DNA from: Azospirillum melinis
Lineage (GTDB): Bacteria > Pseudomonadota > Alphaproteobacteria > Azospirillales > Azospirillaceae
Direction: 5' to 3'
Assembly: GCF_013340935.1 (NCBI RefSeq)
Contig: NZ_WHOS01000003.1
Span: 186,001-250,000, forward strand
DNA length: 64,000 bases
Shown: one piece after another, positions 33,962-42,656 of the stretch
Position numbering within the stretch: the first letter of the stretch is position 1
How the letters are laid out: every line of letters begins with the position of its first letter
Program-made: the position numbers and the translations under genes
Notes under the pieces: generated by a model
What the model was told of the DNA's origin: nothing
What the model saw: only the letters and a program-made list of their open reading frames with translations
The model's database searches: none

Positions 33962-34765
33962 ATGCTCGTTTACGAATGCGAACTGTTCGAAGTGGTTCCG
34001 GTGCTGCGCCGCTATGCGCGTGCATTGACCGGTGCCACCGATCGTGGCGACGCCCTGGTGACACGCTGTGTCGAGGCTGCGGTGATGGCGCCCACCCGTT
34101 TCGGGCTGGACCGCGGCGGCGATGGCGCCCGCCTGTCGATGTACGCCCTGCTGAACCTGTTGTTCGACCGCTCTCCGGAGGAATTCGGGCCGCCCGGCCG
34201 CCCGTTGCCCTCTCCCCATCCCATCGAACGCGCCCTGGCCGAACTGCCGGAGGCCGACCGTCGCCTGTATCTGCTGACCGCTCTGGAGGGGCTGTCCCTG
34301 CCGCAGGCGGCGAAGGTCCTGCAATTGAGGACGGGGGAGGCGATCCTGCGGCTCAAGTCCGCGCGCGCGCGGGTCCGCAGCACCATGGTGCAGCGGGTCA
34401 TGGTGGTCGAGGACAACGCCCTGCTGGCGATGGAATTGGGAGCGCTGGTCGCGGAAATGGGCCATGTCGTCTGTGGCACCGCCGGCAACGAGCCGGAGGC
34501 GCTGGCCCTGTTGGATGCCGAAAAGCCGACATTGGCCCTGCTGGACGTCCGGCTGGCCGATGGCGGCAGCGGGATCGAGATTGCCCGGCGGCTGAAACGC
34601 GTGCGCGACCTGCGCACCATCTTCGTCACCGCGTTCGACGACGACATTCTGGCCCGCGACGCCCGCCATCTGGGGCAGATCGTCCGCAAGCCCTTCACCA
34701 ACGCCGGCATCCAGGCCGCCATCTCCCGTGCCATCTTCATGCCGCAGCCGGTGGCGCTGGCCTGA
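33962..34765 (+). CDS. PhyR-like anti-anti-sigma response regulator
   Basis: Protein of 267 residues with a sigma-factor-like N-terminal half (LRRYARALTGATDRGDALV at about 13-31, then LPEADRRLYLLTALEGLSLP) and a receiver C-terminal half. The receiver has MVVEDNALLAMELG, phosphorylation Asp195 in LLDVRLADG, the Thr of FVTAFDDD and Lys of VRKPF. PhyR, when phosphorylated, binds the anti-sigma NepR and frees the general-stress sigma EcfG. No nepR, ecfG or histidine kinase is next to it, so it may be a paralogue. ATG 33962 has a GGAG site. Confidence 0.88.
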   Translation: MLVYECELFEVVPVLRRYARALTGATDRGDALVTRCVEAAVMAPTRFGLDRGGDGARLSMYALLNLLFDRSPEEFGPPGRPLPSPHPIERALAELPEADRRLYLLTALEGLSLPQAAKVLQLRTGEAILRLKSARARVRSTMVQRVMVVEDNALLAMELGALVAEMGHVVCGTAGNEPEALALLDAEKPTLALLDVRLADGGSGIEIARRLKRVRDLRTIFVTAFDDDILARDARHLGQIVRKPFTNAGIQAAISRAIFMPQPVALA

Positions 34766-34780
34766 TGCCCTCCACGCGAT

Positions 34781-34818
34781 GAAAAAGGGACCGCCGGTCG
34801 TCCGGCGGTCCCTTTTTC
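34781..34818. terminator. Strong bidirectional rho-independent terminator
   Basis: Stem of 17 perfect pairs, 34781-34797 with 34802-34818, around the loop TCGT. The stem begins with AAAAA and ends with TTTTT, so it can act on both strands. It separates the convergent phyR-like gene and the YeaQ-type gene. Confidence 0.93.
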
Positions 34819-34860
34819 ATGTCCGGCCTACGGGCAGGCCGACGCTTCTCTGAACCGTCC

Positions 34861-35118
34861 TTACACCGTCGTGCGGCGGCCGGCGATCATGCGGTAGATG
34901 GCCAGGATGATGATCGCGCCGACGATGGCGCCAATGAAGCCCGCGCCTTCACCCGGCCGGTACCAACCGACGGCAGCACCCAGATAGGTGGCGACGAAGG
35001 CGCCGGCGATGCCCAGCAGGGTGGTGATGATGAAGCCGCCCGGATCGCGACCCGGCATCAGGAACTTGGCGACGATGCCGGCGAGAAAGCCGATGATGAT
35101 CGTCCAGAGAATGCCCAT
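34861..35118 (-). CDS. GlsB/YeaQ/YmgE-family small membrane protein
   Basis: Protein of 85 residues with three hydrophobic segments and the glycine-rich pattern LWTIIIGFLAGIVAKFLMPG, then GFIITTLLGIAGAFVATYLG and GFIGAIVGAIIILAIY. The family is induced by stress in several bacteria. MGILWT at 35118 is chosen over an upstream ATG at 35160. It shares the terminator with the phyR-like gene; a link to the general stress response is plausible but not shown. Confidence 0.93.
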   Translation of the reverse strand: MGILWTIIIGFLAGIVAKFLMPGRDPGGFIITTLLGIAGAFVATYLGAAVGWYRPGEGAGFIGAIVGAIIILAIYRMIAGRRTTV

Positions 35119-35283
35119 GGTGATTTCCCTTCCGTTGCGGGACCGTCTTCCCATGCCCAATAACGGGCAAAGAGGGATTTGGTTCTCAGCGCCGGAGGAT
35201 CTTTTGGACTGGTACTCTTTCGGTGGGGTGGAGCCTCCCGGCCATACGCCGTATCCTCCCTGCCGTCTCCCTGAACGAAAGCG

Positions 35284-35320
35284 GCCCCGCAGCGCTCCTC
35301 AATCGGGGGCGCTGCGGGGC
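35284..35320 (-). terminator. Terminator of rpe
   Basis: GCCCCGCAGCGC (35284-35295) pairs with GCGCTGCGGGGC (35309-35320), 12 perfect pairs, 20 bases beyond the rpe stop. On the minus strand it is followed by CTTTCGTT, a weak T tract. Confidence 0.8.
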
Positions 35321-35339
35321 TGCATTCCTTCGGGCCCGG

Positions 35340-35993
35340 TCAGCGCAGCGCGCTGATGTTGGCGGCGTACTGCTCCGGTCCGCCGGTGAAGGTGGCGGTG
35401 CCGGCGACCAGCACGTCGGCGCCGGCCTCGATGGCCAGACGCGCGGTTTCCGGGTTGATGCCGCCGTCCACCTCCAGGTCGATCTGCTTGCCGAGCGCGT
35501 CGATGCGGGCGCGCAGGTCGCGAATCTTCGGAAGCTGGCTCTTGATGAAGCTCTGGCCGCCGAAGCCGGGATTCACCGTCATCACCAGCACGAGGTCGAT
35601 GTCCTCCAGCACATGCTGGATGGCGTCCACCGGCGTGGCCGGGTTCAGCGACACGCCGGCCTTCTTGCCCAGCGACTTGATCAGCTGGATGGTGCGGTGC
35701 AGGTGCGGACCGGCCTCCGGATGGACGGTGATGATGTCGGCGCCGGCCTTACCGAATTCCGGAACGAAGAGGTCGACCGGCGAGATCATCAGGTGGACGT
35801 CGAAGACCTTGGCGGTATGGGGGCGCAGCGCCTTCACCACGCCCGGCCCGATGGTCAGGTTCGGCACGAAATGGCCGTCCATCACGTCGATGTGGATGTA
35901 GTCGGCGCCGGCGGCATCGACCGCGCGGACCTCCTCGCCCAGCCGGGCGAAATCGGCGGAGAGAATCGAGGGGGAAATCTTGACGGCGCGCAT
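35340..35993 (-). CDS. rpe: Ribulose-phosphate 3-epimerase
   Basis: TIM-barrel enzyme of 217 residues interconverting ribulose-5-phosphate and xylulose-5-phosphate in the pentose phosphate and Calvin routes. Motifs: [34 protein letters not shown] with the metal His and Asp, [29 protein letters not shown] and [12 protein letters not shown]. Monocistronic, ended by the 35284 hairpin. The 230 bases to modA contain no gene. Confidence 0.97.
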   Translation of the reverse strand: MRAVKISPSILSADFARLGEEVRAVDAAGADYIHIDVMDGHFVPNLTIGPGVVKALRPHTAKVFDVHLMISPVDLFVPEFGKAGADIITVHPEAGPHLHRTIQLIKSLGKKAGVSLNPATPVDAIQHVLEDIDLVLVMTVNPGFGGQSFIKSQLPKIRDLRARIDALGKQIDLEVDGGINPETARLAIEAGADVLVAGTATFTGGPEQYAANISALR

Positions 35994-36172
35994 GGGGCTT
36001 TCCTGGTGCGGGAGGTGGCTTGGACCGGGTCCGATCAGCCGAACTTCCTATCACGGCATAGCAAGGCAAGTCATGACATGATGTGAACGCCCGATATGCG
36101 CATCCAGGTTCGGCAGCTGAGAGTCGGAACCAGCGTCAGCCGGGCCGTTTGGGCTTTACCGCAATTGCGAAG

Positions 36173-36197
36173 CGTTGTATCCGTTTGAATATAGATG
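36173..36197. promoter_or_regulatory. Possible Mo-box (ModE/MopA-type) upstream of modA
   Basis: CGTTGTAT (36173-36180) and ATATA (36189-36193) resemble the halves of the ModE palindrome CGTTATAT-N-ATATAACG; the left half matches 7 of 8, the right only 5 of 8. It is one of the few AT-rich spots here and lies 28 bases before the modA start. Regulation by molybdate is inferred. Confidence 0.35.
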
Positions 36198-36224
36198 AAA
36201 TGTCAAATCCGGCAGGAGGTGGCG

Positions 36225-37034
36225 ATGGTTGGGTTGCATAGGTCTCTGGGGCGCGGCCGGTTCAGGTCGGCAATGTCGGCGGTCATTCTCGGTGTCGGGC
36301 TGACGCTCGCGGCACCGGCGGCGATGGCGCAGGATGTGCTGGTGCTGGCGGCGGCCTCCACCAAGAATGCGGTGGAAAAGCTGGCCTCGCAGTTCAAGGC
36401 GAAGACCGGGGCCACCGTGACCTCCTCCTTCGCCGCTTCGTCGGCCCTGGCCAAGCAGATCGAGAATGGCGCTCCGGCCGACATCTTCATCTCGGCCGAT
36501 CTCGACTGGATGGACTATCTCCAGCAACGCAGCCTGATCAAGACCGACAGCCGGGTGAACCTGCTCGGCAACGAGCTGGTGATTGTGGTGCCGAAGGGAT
36601 CGACGCTGAAGCCCGACCTGTCCAAGGGCGGCAAGCTGGCGGAGCAGCTGGGCGACGGGCGGCTCGCCACCGGCGACCCATCGAACGTTCCGGTCGGGAA
36701 GTACGCCAAGGCCGCGCTGGAGAAGCTGGACCAGTGGGCGGCGGTCGAACCGAAGCTGGCGCGGGCCGACAGTGTGCGCGCGGCCCTGGTTCTGGTCAGC
36801 CGCGGCGAGGTGCCGGTCGGCATTGTCTATCGCACCGATGCGGCCGTCGATCCGGGTGTGGAGGTCGCCGCGGCCTTCCCGCCCGACAGCTATCCGCCGA
36901 TCACCTATCCGGCGGCGCTGGTTGCGTCCTCGAAGAATGCGGCTGCCGCGTCGTTCCTCGACTACATGAAGTCGCCGGACGGCATGGCGGTCTGGAAGGA
37001 ATTCGGCTTCGTCCCGGCGCCCAAAGCACCGTAA
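36225..37034 (+). CDS. modA: Molybdate ABC transporter periplasmic binding protein
   Basis: Binding protein of 269 residues. Signal peptide ends near AAPAAMAQ-D; the mature part reads VLVLAAASTKNAVEKLASQF, FAASSALAKQIENGAPADIF, ISADLDWMDYL and LATGDPSNVPVGKYAKAALE. The serine residues of the molybdate site (AAAST, FAASSALA) are kept. ATG 36225 follows GGAGG. First gene of modABC. Confidence 0.96.
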   Translation: MVGLHRSLGRGRFRSAMSAVILGVGLTLAAPAAMAQDVLVLAAASTKNAVEKLASQFKAKTGATVTSSFAASSALAKQIENGAPADIFISADLDWMDYLQQRSLIKTDSRVNLLGNELVIVVPKGSTLKPDLSKGGKLAEQLGDGRLATGDPSNVPVGKYAKAALEKLDQWAAVEPKLARADSVRAALVLVSRGEVPVGIVYRTDAAVDPGVEVAAAFPPDSYPPITYPAALVASSKNAAAASFLDYMKSPDGMAVWKEFGFVPAPKAP

Positions 37035-37044
37035 GCTCAGCGGC

Positions 37045-37740
37045 ATGGAAATCCTGACGCCGATGGAGACCACCGCGTTGCTGCTGAGCCTGCGTGTCGC
37101 GGGCGTCGCCATCGCGTTGGGATTGCCGCTCGCCGTGCTCGCCGCCTGGGTGCTCGGCCGCTATTCCTTTCCGGGCAAGACGCTGTTCGACGGGCTGGTC
37201 CATCTGCCGCTGGTCCTGCCGCCGGTGGTCACCGGCTATATCCTGCTGGTGACCATGGGGACAAAGGGGGGGGTCGGCGGCTGGCTGTACCAGACCTTCG
37301 GGATCAAGCTGATCTTCACCGCCGAAGGCGCCTCGCTGGCGGTGGCGGTGACCTCCTTCCCATTGATGGTGCGGGCGATACGCCTGTCGGTGGAGGCCAT
37401 CGACGGCGGGCTGGAGGCGGCGGCGCGCACGCTGGGTGCCGGGCCGGTCGACCGATTCTTCACCATCCTGCTGCCGCTGATGGCGCCCGGACTGCTGTCC
37501 GGCGCCATTGTGGCCTTCGCAGCGGCGATGGGCGAGTTCGGAGCGGTGATCACCTTCGTGTCCAACATCCCCGGGAAGACGCAGACCCTGCCGCTGGCGA
37601 TCTATGCCGCGACGCAGGAACCCGGCGGCGATGCGGTGGCGGCAAGGCTGGCGGCAATTTCCTTCACCGTGGCATTGCTGGCGCTGATGCTGTCTGAATT
37701 CCTGGCGAACCGGGTTCGCCGCCTGATCGGGCAGGTCTGA
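37045..37740 (+). CDS. modB: Molybdate ABC transporter permease
   Basis: Inner-membrane permease of 231 residues with about five helices. The EAA loop that contacts the ATPase reads EAARTLGAGPVDRFFTILLP, and HLPLVLPPVVTGYILL is typical of ModB. Ten bases separate it from modA and two from modC. Confidence 0.96.
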   Translation: MEILTPMETTALLLSLRVAGVAIALGLPLAVLAAWVLGRYSFPGKTLFDGLVHLPLVLPPVVTGYILLVTMGTKGGVGGWLYQTFGIKLIFTAEGASLAVAVTSFPLMVRAIRLSVEAIDGGLEAAARTLGAGPVDRFFTILLPLMAPGLLSGAIVAFAAAMGEFGAVITFVSNIPGKTQTLPLAIYAATQEPGGDAVAARLAAISFTVALLALMLSEFLANRVRRLIGQV

Positions 37741-37742
37741 TC

Positions 37743-38864
37743 ATGCTGGACCTGCAAATCCGCCAGAGGCTGGGCGCCTTCACGCTCGACATCGCCTTCA
37801 CCGCCGAGGAACGCGGCGTGACGGCGCTGTTCGGCCGTTCCGGGTCCGGCAAGACCTCCGTCATCAATGCGATTGCCGGGCTGACCCGGCCGGACGACGG
37901 GCATATCCGCGTCGGCGACACAATGTTCTTCGACAGCGCCCGGCGCATCGACGTGCCGGTGGAGAAGCGACGCATCGGCTATGTCTTCCAGGATTCGCGG
38001 CTGTTTCCGCACATGACCGTCCGCAGCAACCTTGAATACGGCCTGCGCCGCGTGCCGGCCGCGGAGCGGCGCATCGCCTTCGGCCCGGTGGTGGATTTGC
38101 TGGGGCTCGGCCATCTGCTGGACCGCCGGCCGCGCGGCCTGTCCGGCGGCGAGAGGCAGCGTGTCGCCTTCGGCCGCGCCCTGCTGGCTCAGCCACGCCT
38201 TCTGCTGATGGACGAGCCGATGGCCTCGCTCGACGCCGCCCGCAAGGCGGAGATCATGCCCTACATCGAGCGGCTGCGTGACGAGATGAACATCCCCATC
38301 GTCATGGTCAGCCACGCGCTGGACGAGGTGGTGCGGCTTGCCACCACCATGGTGCTGATCGGGGAGGGCAGGGTGCGTGCGTCCGGACCGGTCGGAACGG
38401 TGATGGGCAGGCTGGACCTGTCGGCGGTGACCGGCGCGCAGGATGCCGGCGCCGTGCTGGACCTGACGGTCGAGACCCATATTCCGGAAGACGGTCTGTC
38501 GGTGCTGGCCTTCGACGGCGGACGGCTGACCGTGCCGCAGATCGACCGCCCACCCGGCTCCGCCGTCCGGCTGCACATCCATGCCCGCGACGTGATCGTC
38601 GCGCTGAAGCCGCTGGCCGGGGTCAGCCTGCGCAACGCACTGGCCGCGACAGTGATCGAGCTGGCGGAGGCAGGCCCATCCTCCGCTGACGTGCGGCTGG
38701 CGCTGGGCGGTTCATTCCTGATCGCGCGCATCACCCGTGCGGCGGTGCGCGAGTTGGGGCTGGTGCCCGGCCGCGAGGTGGTGGCGCTGGTCAAGGGCGT
38801 CGCCTTCGAACCGGACAGCGGCGCCGCCGTATCCGAGCGGCACGGGCGGGTGGTGGACGTATAG
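37743..38864 (+). CDS. modC: Molybdate ABC transporter ATP-binding protein
   Basis: ATPase of 373 residues. Walker A GRSGSGKTS at 31-39, signature LSGGERQRVAFGRALL, Walker B LLLMDEPMASLDA, and switch VSHALDEV. The C-terminal 140 residues form a TOBE/MOP-like molybdate-binding regulatory domain (AVRLHIHARDVIVALKPLAG), which in relatives inhibits transport at high molybdate. A terminator hairpin follows. Confidence 0.96.
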   Translation: MLDLQIRQRLGAFTLDIAFTAEERGVTALFGRSGSGKTSVINAIAGLTRPDDGHIRVGDTMFFDSARRIDVPVEKRRIGYVFQDSRLFPHMTVRSNLEYGLRRVPAAERRIAFGPVVDLLGLGHLLDRRPRGLSGGERQRVAFGRALLAQPRLLLMDEPMASLDAARKAEIMPYIERLRDEMNIPIVMVSHALDEVVRLATTMVLIGEGRVRASGPVGTVMGRLDLSAVTGAQDAGAVLDLTVETHIPEDGLSVLAFDGGRLTVPQIDRPPGSAVRLHIHARDVIVALKPLAGVSLRNALAATVIELAEAGPSSADVRLALGGSFLIARITRAAVRELGLVPGREVVALVKGVAFEPDSGAAVSERHGRVVDV

Positions 38865-38869
38865 GCGGA

Positions 38870-38900
38870 CGGCCCCTCATCCGCGAAAGGAGAGGGGCCG
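38870..38900. terminator. Terminator after modC
   Basis: CGGCCCCTC (38870-38878) pairs with GAGGGGCCG (38892-38900), nine perfect pairs, starting 6 bases after the modC stop. It lies between convergent modC and the lipoprotein gene. Confidence 0.7.
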
Positions 38901-38901
38901 C

Positions 38902-38930
38902 AAATCCGCTGTTTTTAAATCCGCTGTTTT
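38902..38930. repeat. Tandem 15-base duplication
   Basis: AAATCCGCTGTTTT occurs at 38902-38915 and 38917-38930. The second copy runs to the stop codon of the lipoprotein gene. The T runs could add to termination of modC. Confidence 0.8.
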
Positions 38931-39240
38931 ACTGGCCGCCCGAGGGGGTGGCGGATCCGCCGGTGCTGGCACCGCCGCCGGCCGACCCTCCGGCGGTCGA
39001 TCCGCCCGGTACGGTTTGGGTGGCACCTGTGGTCTCGTTCATCGAGTTGCCGGAAGTGCCGCCCTGCACGGGCACGCCGGTCGAAGGCGGCGGGACAGTG
39101 GTGGACCCGCTGCTCGACCCGCTGCTGGTCGTCGGGCTGGTCTGGTTGGACGCGTTGGAATTCTGTGCGTTATGGTCATCGCAGGCGGCCAGACCCAGAA
39201 GCAGGGCGGGCAGGGCCACGATCAGAAACTTGCTGCGCAT
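38929..39240 (-). CDS. Putative low-complexity lipoprotein
   Basis: Protein of 103 residues. The N-terminus MRSKFLIVALPALLLGLAAC has a lipobox (LAAC) with Cys20 as lipidation site. The remainder is a Ser/Thr/Gly/Pro/Asn-rich stretch with no predicted fold, ending in Gly/Ser repeats. It is probably a membrane-anchored unstructured protein. No family recognised. Confidence 0.7.
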   Translation of the reverse strand: MRSKFLIVALPALLLGLAACDDHNAQNSNASNQTSPTTSSGSSSGSTTVPPPSTGVPVQGGTSGNSMNETTGATQTVPGGSTAGGSAGGGASTGGSATPSGGQ

Positions 39241-39596
39241 GAGTGTTGCTCCTCAGCCAGTGGGCGGCGCCATCGACGGGACCTGCTGTGCGAGTACGAA
39301 GCGGACTCGGTACGGCTCCGGTGGCACCGTATGCCTCCAAACACGCCACCGCCGGTTTCATTCCATCCACCTTGGTGCTATGCCGGGTGGGTGCCTGTTC
39401 CGATGAACAGGTTTCCAGACGCTGGATCCTTGCGGCGGCTGACGAGAACTTTACAAGAACATCAACGCGACTTGTGGCCTGGACGTGACGGATACCCATT
39501 ACTGGGTTGCGCAAAGAACACGAACCTTTTGCGACTTGGCTTTTCCATCTTTTTCGTTTGACCGGCGGAAAGTCGCTGTGATTCCATCATGCCACC
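39241..39596. other. Intergenic region without a supported gene
   Basis: Divergent promoter region of about 356 bases between the lipoprotein gene and the ftsB-like gene. Short open frames in it lack ribosome sites and homology that I can recognise. No RNA gene seen. Confidence 0.6.
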
Positions 39597-39968
39597 ATGA
39601 CGATGATCGCCGACCTCACCGACACGCTCGCCCGCGCCGCCAAAAGCGCGATCCGCCAAGCAATCATGCCGGCGCTGTGCGCCTGCGTGGTCGCCTACTT
39701 CGCCTACTACGCGGTCCATGGCGACCGCGGACTGGTGGCGATGAAGCAGATCCAGGGGGAGATCGCCCAGGCCGAAGGGGTCCTCAACCAGCTCCGCACC
39801 GAGCGGGAGGATATGGAACGCCGTGCGCAGCTGCTGCGCGGCGACGGCCTCGACCGCGACATGCTGGAGGAGCGGGCACGTCTGATGCTGAACTTCGCGA
39901 GCCCGCGCGACGTGGTCGTCAAGCTGCCGAAACTGGCCGAGCAGGAAGGGGCCGGCCAGCAGAAGTAA
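39597..39968 (+). CDS. ftsB: FtsB/DivIC-family septum formation protein
   Basis: Protein of 123 residues with one membrane helix (IMPALCACVVAYFAYYAVHG) followed by a coiled coil (MKQIQGEIAQAEGVLNQLRT) and the FtsB-type ending (MLEERARLMLNFASPRDVVV). FtsB joins FtsL and FtsQ in the divisome. Location just upstream of pdhA is conserved in alphaproteobacteria. The cytoplasmic N-terminus of about 22 residues is longer than in E. coli FtsB. Confidence 0.85.
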   Translation: MTMIADLTDTLARAAKSAIRQAIMPALCACVVAYFAYYAVHGDRGLVAMKQIQGEIAQAEGVLNQLRTEREDMERRAQLLRGDGLDRDMLEERARLMLNFASPRDVVVKLPKLAEQEGAGQQK

Positions 39969-39981
39969 GGGGAAATCAGCC

Positions 39982-40004
39982 GATTAACCGTTTCGCGGTT
40001 AATC
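39982..40004. promoter_or_regulatory. Palindrome upstream of the pyruvate dehydrogenase operon
   Basis: GATTAACCG (39982-39990) and CGGTTAATC (39996-40004) form nine perfect pairs with loop TTTCG. It starts 13 bases after the ftsB stop. It could terminate ftsB, though no T run follows, or bind a regulator of pdhA. Confidence 0.5.
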
Positions 40005-40159
40005 TGAAATAGCGCTGCAAAAACAGACATTTGCGCGCCTCCAGAAGCTCGTGTAGTGTGCGCGCCATATTCGCTTCCGGTGCGGGCTCCCGTATGCCCG
40101 CAACGCGCGGCGGCAAGAGGTGTCAAAGACCTTTGCCGCTTGAACCCTGGGGAGGAATC

Positions 40160-41173
40160 ATGGCCGCGTCCCGACGCCGTTCCACCAAGGCGCTGACCGA
40201 CACCGCGCCCGCTCAAGCCGTCTCTTCCGAAGAGCTTCTTCATTATTATCGCGAGATGCTGCTGATCCGCCGCTTCGAAGAGAAGGCGGGCCAGCTGTAC
40301 GGCATGGGTCTGATCGGCGGCTTCTGCCACCTCTACATCGGCCAGGAAGCCGTTGTGGTCGGCGTGCAGGCCGCCCTGAAGGATGGCGACAGCGTCATCA
40401 CCAGCTACCGCGACCACGGCCACATGCTGGCCTGCGGCATGGACGCCAAGGGCGTGATGGCCGAGCTGACCGGCCGCATTGGAGGCTACTCCAAGGGCAA
40501 GGGCGGCTCGATGCACATGTTCAGCCAGGAGAAGAACTTCTTCGGCGGCCATGGCATCGTCGGCGGGCAGGTCCCGCTCGGCACGGGTCTGGCCTTCGCG
40601 CACAAGTACAGCAACGACGGCGGCGTGGCTGCCGTGTATTGCGGCGACGGCGCGATCAACCAGGGCCAGGTCTACGAGAGCTTCAACATGGCGGCGCTGT
40701 GGAAGCTGCCTGTGCTCTTCATCATCGAGAACAACAAATACGCCATGGGCACCTCGCAGGAGCGCGCCTCTGCAGGCGAACTGCACCAGCGCGGTGCGGC
40801 CTACGGCATCCCCGGCTATCAGGTCAACGGCATGGACGTGCTGGAGGTCAAGGCCGCGGCGGACCAGTGGGTGCCCCACATCCGCGGGGGCAACGGCCCC
40901 GTCATCCTCGAGATGAAGACCTACCGCTACCGCGGCCACTCGATGTCCGACCCGGCCAAGTACCGGACGAAGGAAGAGGTCGAGAAGATGCGGTCGGAAT
41001 CCGATCCCATCGATCAGCTGAAGGCGAAGATCCTGTCCGGCAACCACGCCGACGAGGACAAGCTGAAGGAGATCGACCGCGAGGTGAAGGCGATCGTTAC
41101 CGAATCGGCCGAATTCGCCCAGCAGAGCCCGGAGCCCGATCCGTCGGAGCTGTGGACCGACATTCTCGTCTGA
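40160..41173 (+). CDS. pdhA: Pyruvate dehydrogenase E1 component, alpha subunit
   Basis: Protein of 337 residues, thiamine-diphosphate-dependent, decarboxylates pyruvate with PdhB. The ThDP motif is CGDGAINQGQVYESF then IIENNKYAMGT; the phosphorylation-loop region YRYRGHSMSDPAKYR is recognisable. A strong GGGGAGGAATC ribosome site precedes ATG 40160. First gene of the operon. Confidence 0.97.
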   Translation: MAASRRRSTKALTDTAPAQAVSSEELLHYYREMLLIRRFEEKAGQLYGMGLIGGFCHLYIGQEAVVVGVQAALKDGDSVITSYRDHGHMLACGMDAKGVMAELTGRIGGYSKGKGGSMHMFSQEKNFFGGHGIVGGQVPLGTGLAFAHKYSNDGGVAAVYCGDGAINQGQVYESFNMAALWKLPVLFIIENNKYAMGTSQERASAGELHQRGAAYGIPGYQVNGMDVLEVKAAADQWVPHIRGGNGPVILEMKTYRYRGHSMSDPAKYRTKEEVEKMRSESDPIDQLKAKILSGNHADEDKLKEIDREVKAIVTESAEFAQQSPEPDPSELWTDILV

Positions 41174-41251
41174 TCCTGACGTCAACGATAAGCGGGAGCG
41201 GCGCCTTGTGGGACGGGAAACCGGACTCCCCGCGCCGCCGGAGGTTGAGGA

Positions 41252-42640
41252 ATGCCGATCGAAGTGCTGATGCCGGCCCTGTCGCCCACGATGACCGAGG
41301 GCAAACTGGCCAAATGGCTGAAGAAGGAAGGTGACTCGGTGAAGTCCGGCGACGTCCTCGCCGAGATCGAAACCGACAAGGCGACCATGGAGGTCGAGGC
41401 GGTCGATGAAGGCCGCGTCGGCAAGATCCTGATCGCCGAGGGCACCGACAACGTCGCCGTGAACACCCCCATCGCCGTCCTGCTGGAAGAAGGCGAGGAC
41501 GAGAGCGCGCTGAGCAAGGGCGGCAACGCCCCAACCGCCGCAGCTCCGGCCGCCCCCGCTCCCGCCCCGGTGGCGGAAGCTGCTCCGGCCCCGGCGCCCA
41601 CGGTGCCGGCGGCTCCGGTCGCGGCGCCCGCGTCGGACGAGGACAGGTTCATGGCCAAGACCGTCAAGAAGACGGTCCGCGAAGCGCTGCGCGACGCGAT
41701 GGCCGAGGAAATGCGCCGTGACGACAAGGTCTTCGTCATGGGTGAGGAGGTCGCCCAGTACCAGGGCGCCTACAAGGTGACCCAGGGCCTGCTGCAGGAG
41801 TTCGGCGAGCGTCGCGTCATCGACACGCCGATCACCGAGATCGGTTTCGCCGGCCTTGGCGTCGGCGCCGCCTTCAAGGGATTGAAGCCGGTCGTCGAGT
41901 TCATGACCTTCAACTTCGCCATGCAGGCGATCGACCACATCATCAACTCGGCTGCCAAGACGCTGTACATGTCGGGCGGTCAGATGAGCAACTCGATCGT
42001 GTTCCGCGGCCCCAACGGCGCCGCTGCCCGCGTCGGCGCCCAGCACTCGCAGTGCTACGCCTCGTGGTACGCCCATTGCCCGGGCCTGAAGGTCGTGTCG
42101 CCCTGGTCGGCGGCCGACGCAAAGGGCCTGCTGAAGGCAGCGATCCGCGATCCGAACCCGATCGTCTTCCTCGAGAACGAGATCCTCTACGGCCAGAGCT
42201 TCGAGGTTCCGGAGGACGAGGAATTCGTCCTGCCGATCGGCAAGGCCAAGATCGAGCGCGCCGGCAAGGACGTGACGATCACCGCCTTCTCGATCATGGT
42301 CGGCCATGCCCTGGCCGCCGCCGAGATCCTGGCCAAGGAAGGCATCGACGCGGAGGTCATCAACCTGCGCACGATCCGTCCGCTGGACACCGAGACCATC
42401 GTCAACAGCGTCAAGAAGACCAACCGCCTCGTCTCCGTCGAGGAGGGCTGGCCCTTCGCCGGCATCGGTTCGGAAATGTGCGCGCTGATGATGGAGCAGG
42501 CGTTCGACTATCTCGACGCGCCGGTGGCCCGCGTGGCCGGCCTGGACGTGCCGATGCCCTACGCCGCCAACCTGGAAAAGCTGGCGCTGCCGCAGGTCGA
42601 TCACATCGTCAAGGCCGCAAAGCAAGCCTGCTATCGCTGA
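41252..42640 (+). CDS. pdhB: Pyruvate dehydrogenase E1 component, beta subunit with N-terminal lipoyl domain
   Basis: Protein of 462 residues. A lipoyl domain occupies about 1-80 with acceptor Lys43 in [15 protein letters not shown], then an Ala/Pro-rich linker (about 88-130), then the transketolase-like beta subunit ([36 protein letters not shown]). The extra lipoyl domain on E1 beta is a feature of alphaproteobacteria. The complex thus has lipoyl groups on both E1 and E2. Confidence 0.97.
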   Translation: MPIEVLMPALSPTMTEGKLAKWLKKEGDSVKSGDVLAEIETDKATMEVEAVDEGRVGKILIAEGTDNVAVNTPIAVLLEEGEDESALSKGGNAPTAAAPAAPAPAPVAEAAPAPAPTVPAAPVAAPASDEDRFMAKTVKKTVREALRDAMAEEMRRDDKVFVMGEEVAQYQGAYKVTQGLLQEFGERRVIDTPITEIGFAGLGVGAAFKGLKPVVEFMTFNFAMQAIDHIINSAAKTLYMSGGQMSNSIVFRGPNGAAARVGAQHSQCYASWYAHCPGLKVVSPWSAADAKGLLKAAIRDPNPIVFLENEILYGQSFEVPEDEEFVLPIGKAKIERAGKDVTITAFSIMVGHALAAAEILAKEGIDAEVINLRTIRPLDTETIVNSVKKTNRLVSVEEGWPFAGIGSEMCALMMEQAFDYLDAPVARVAGLDVPMPYAANLEKLALPQVDHIVKAAKQACYR

Positions 42641-42656
42641 GAGGAGGGCTGATAGG

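Noticed and set aside
39707-42625. Minus-strand open frame of 972 codons opposite pdhA-pdhB
   Set aside because: Antisense shadow caused by high GC; composition is Asp/His/Leu/Gly-biased without domains, and the plus strand holds well-known enzymes.
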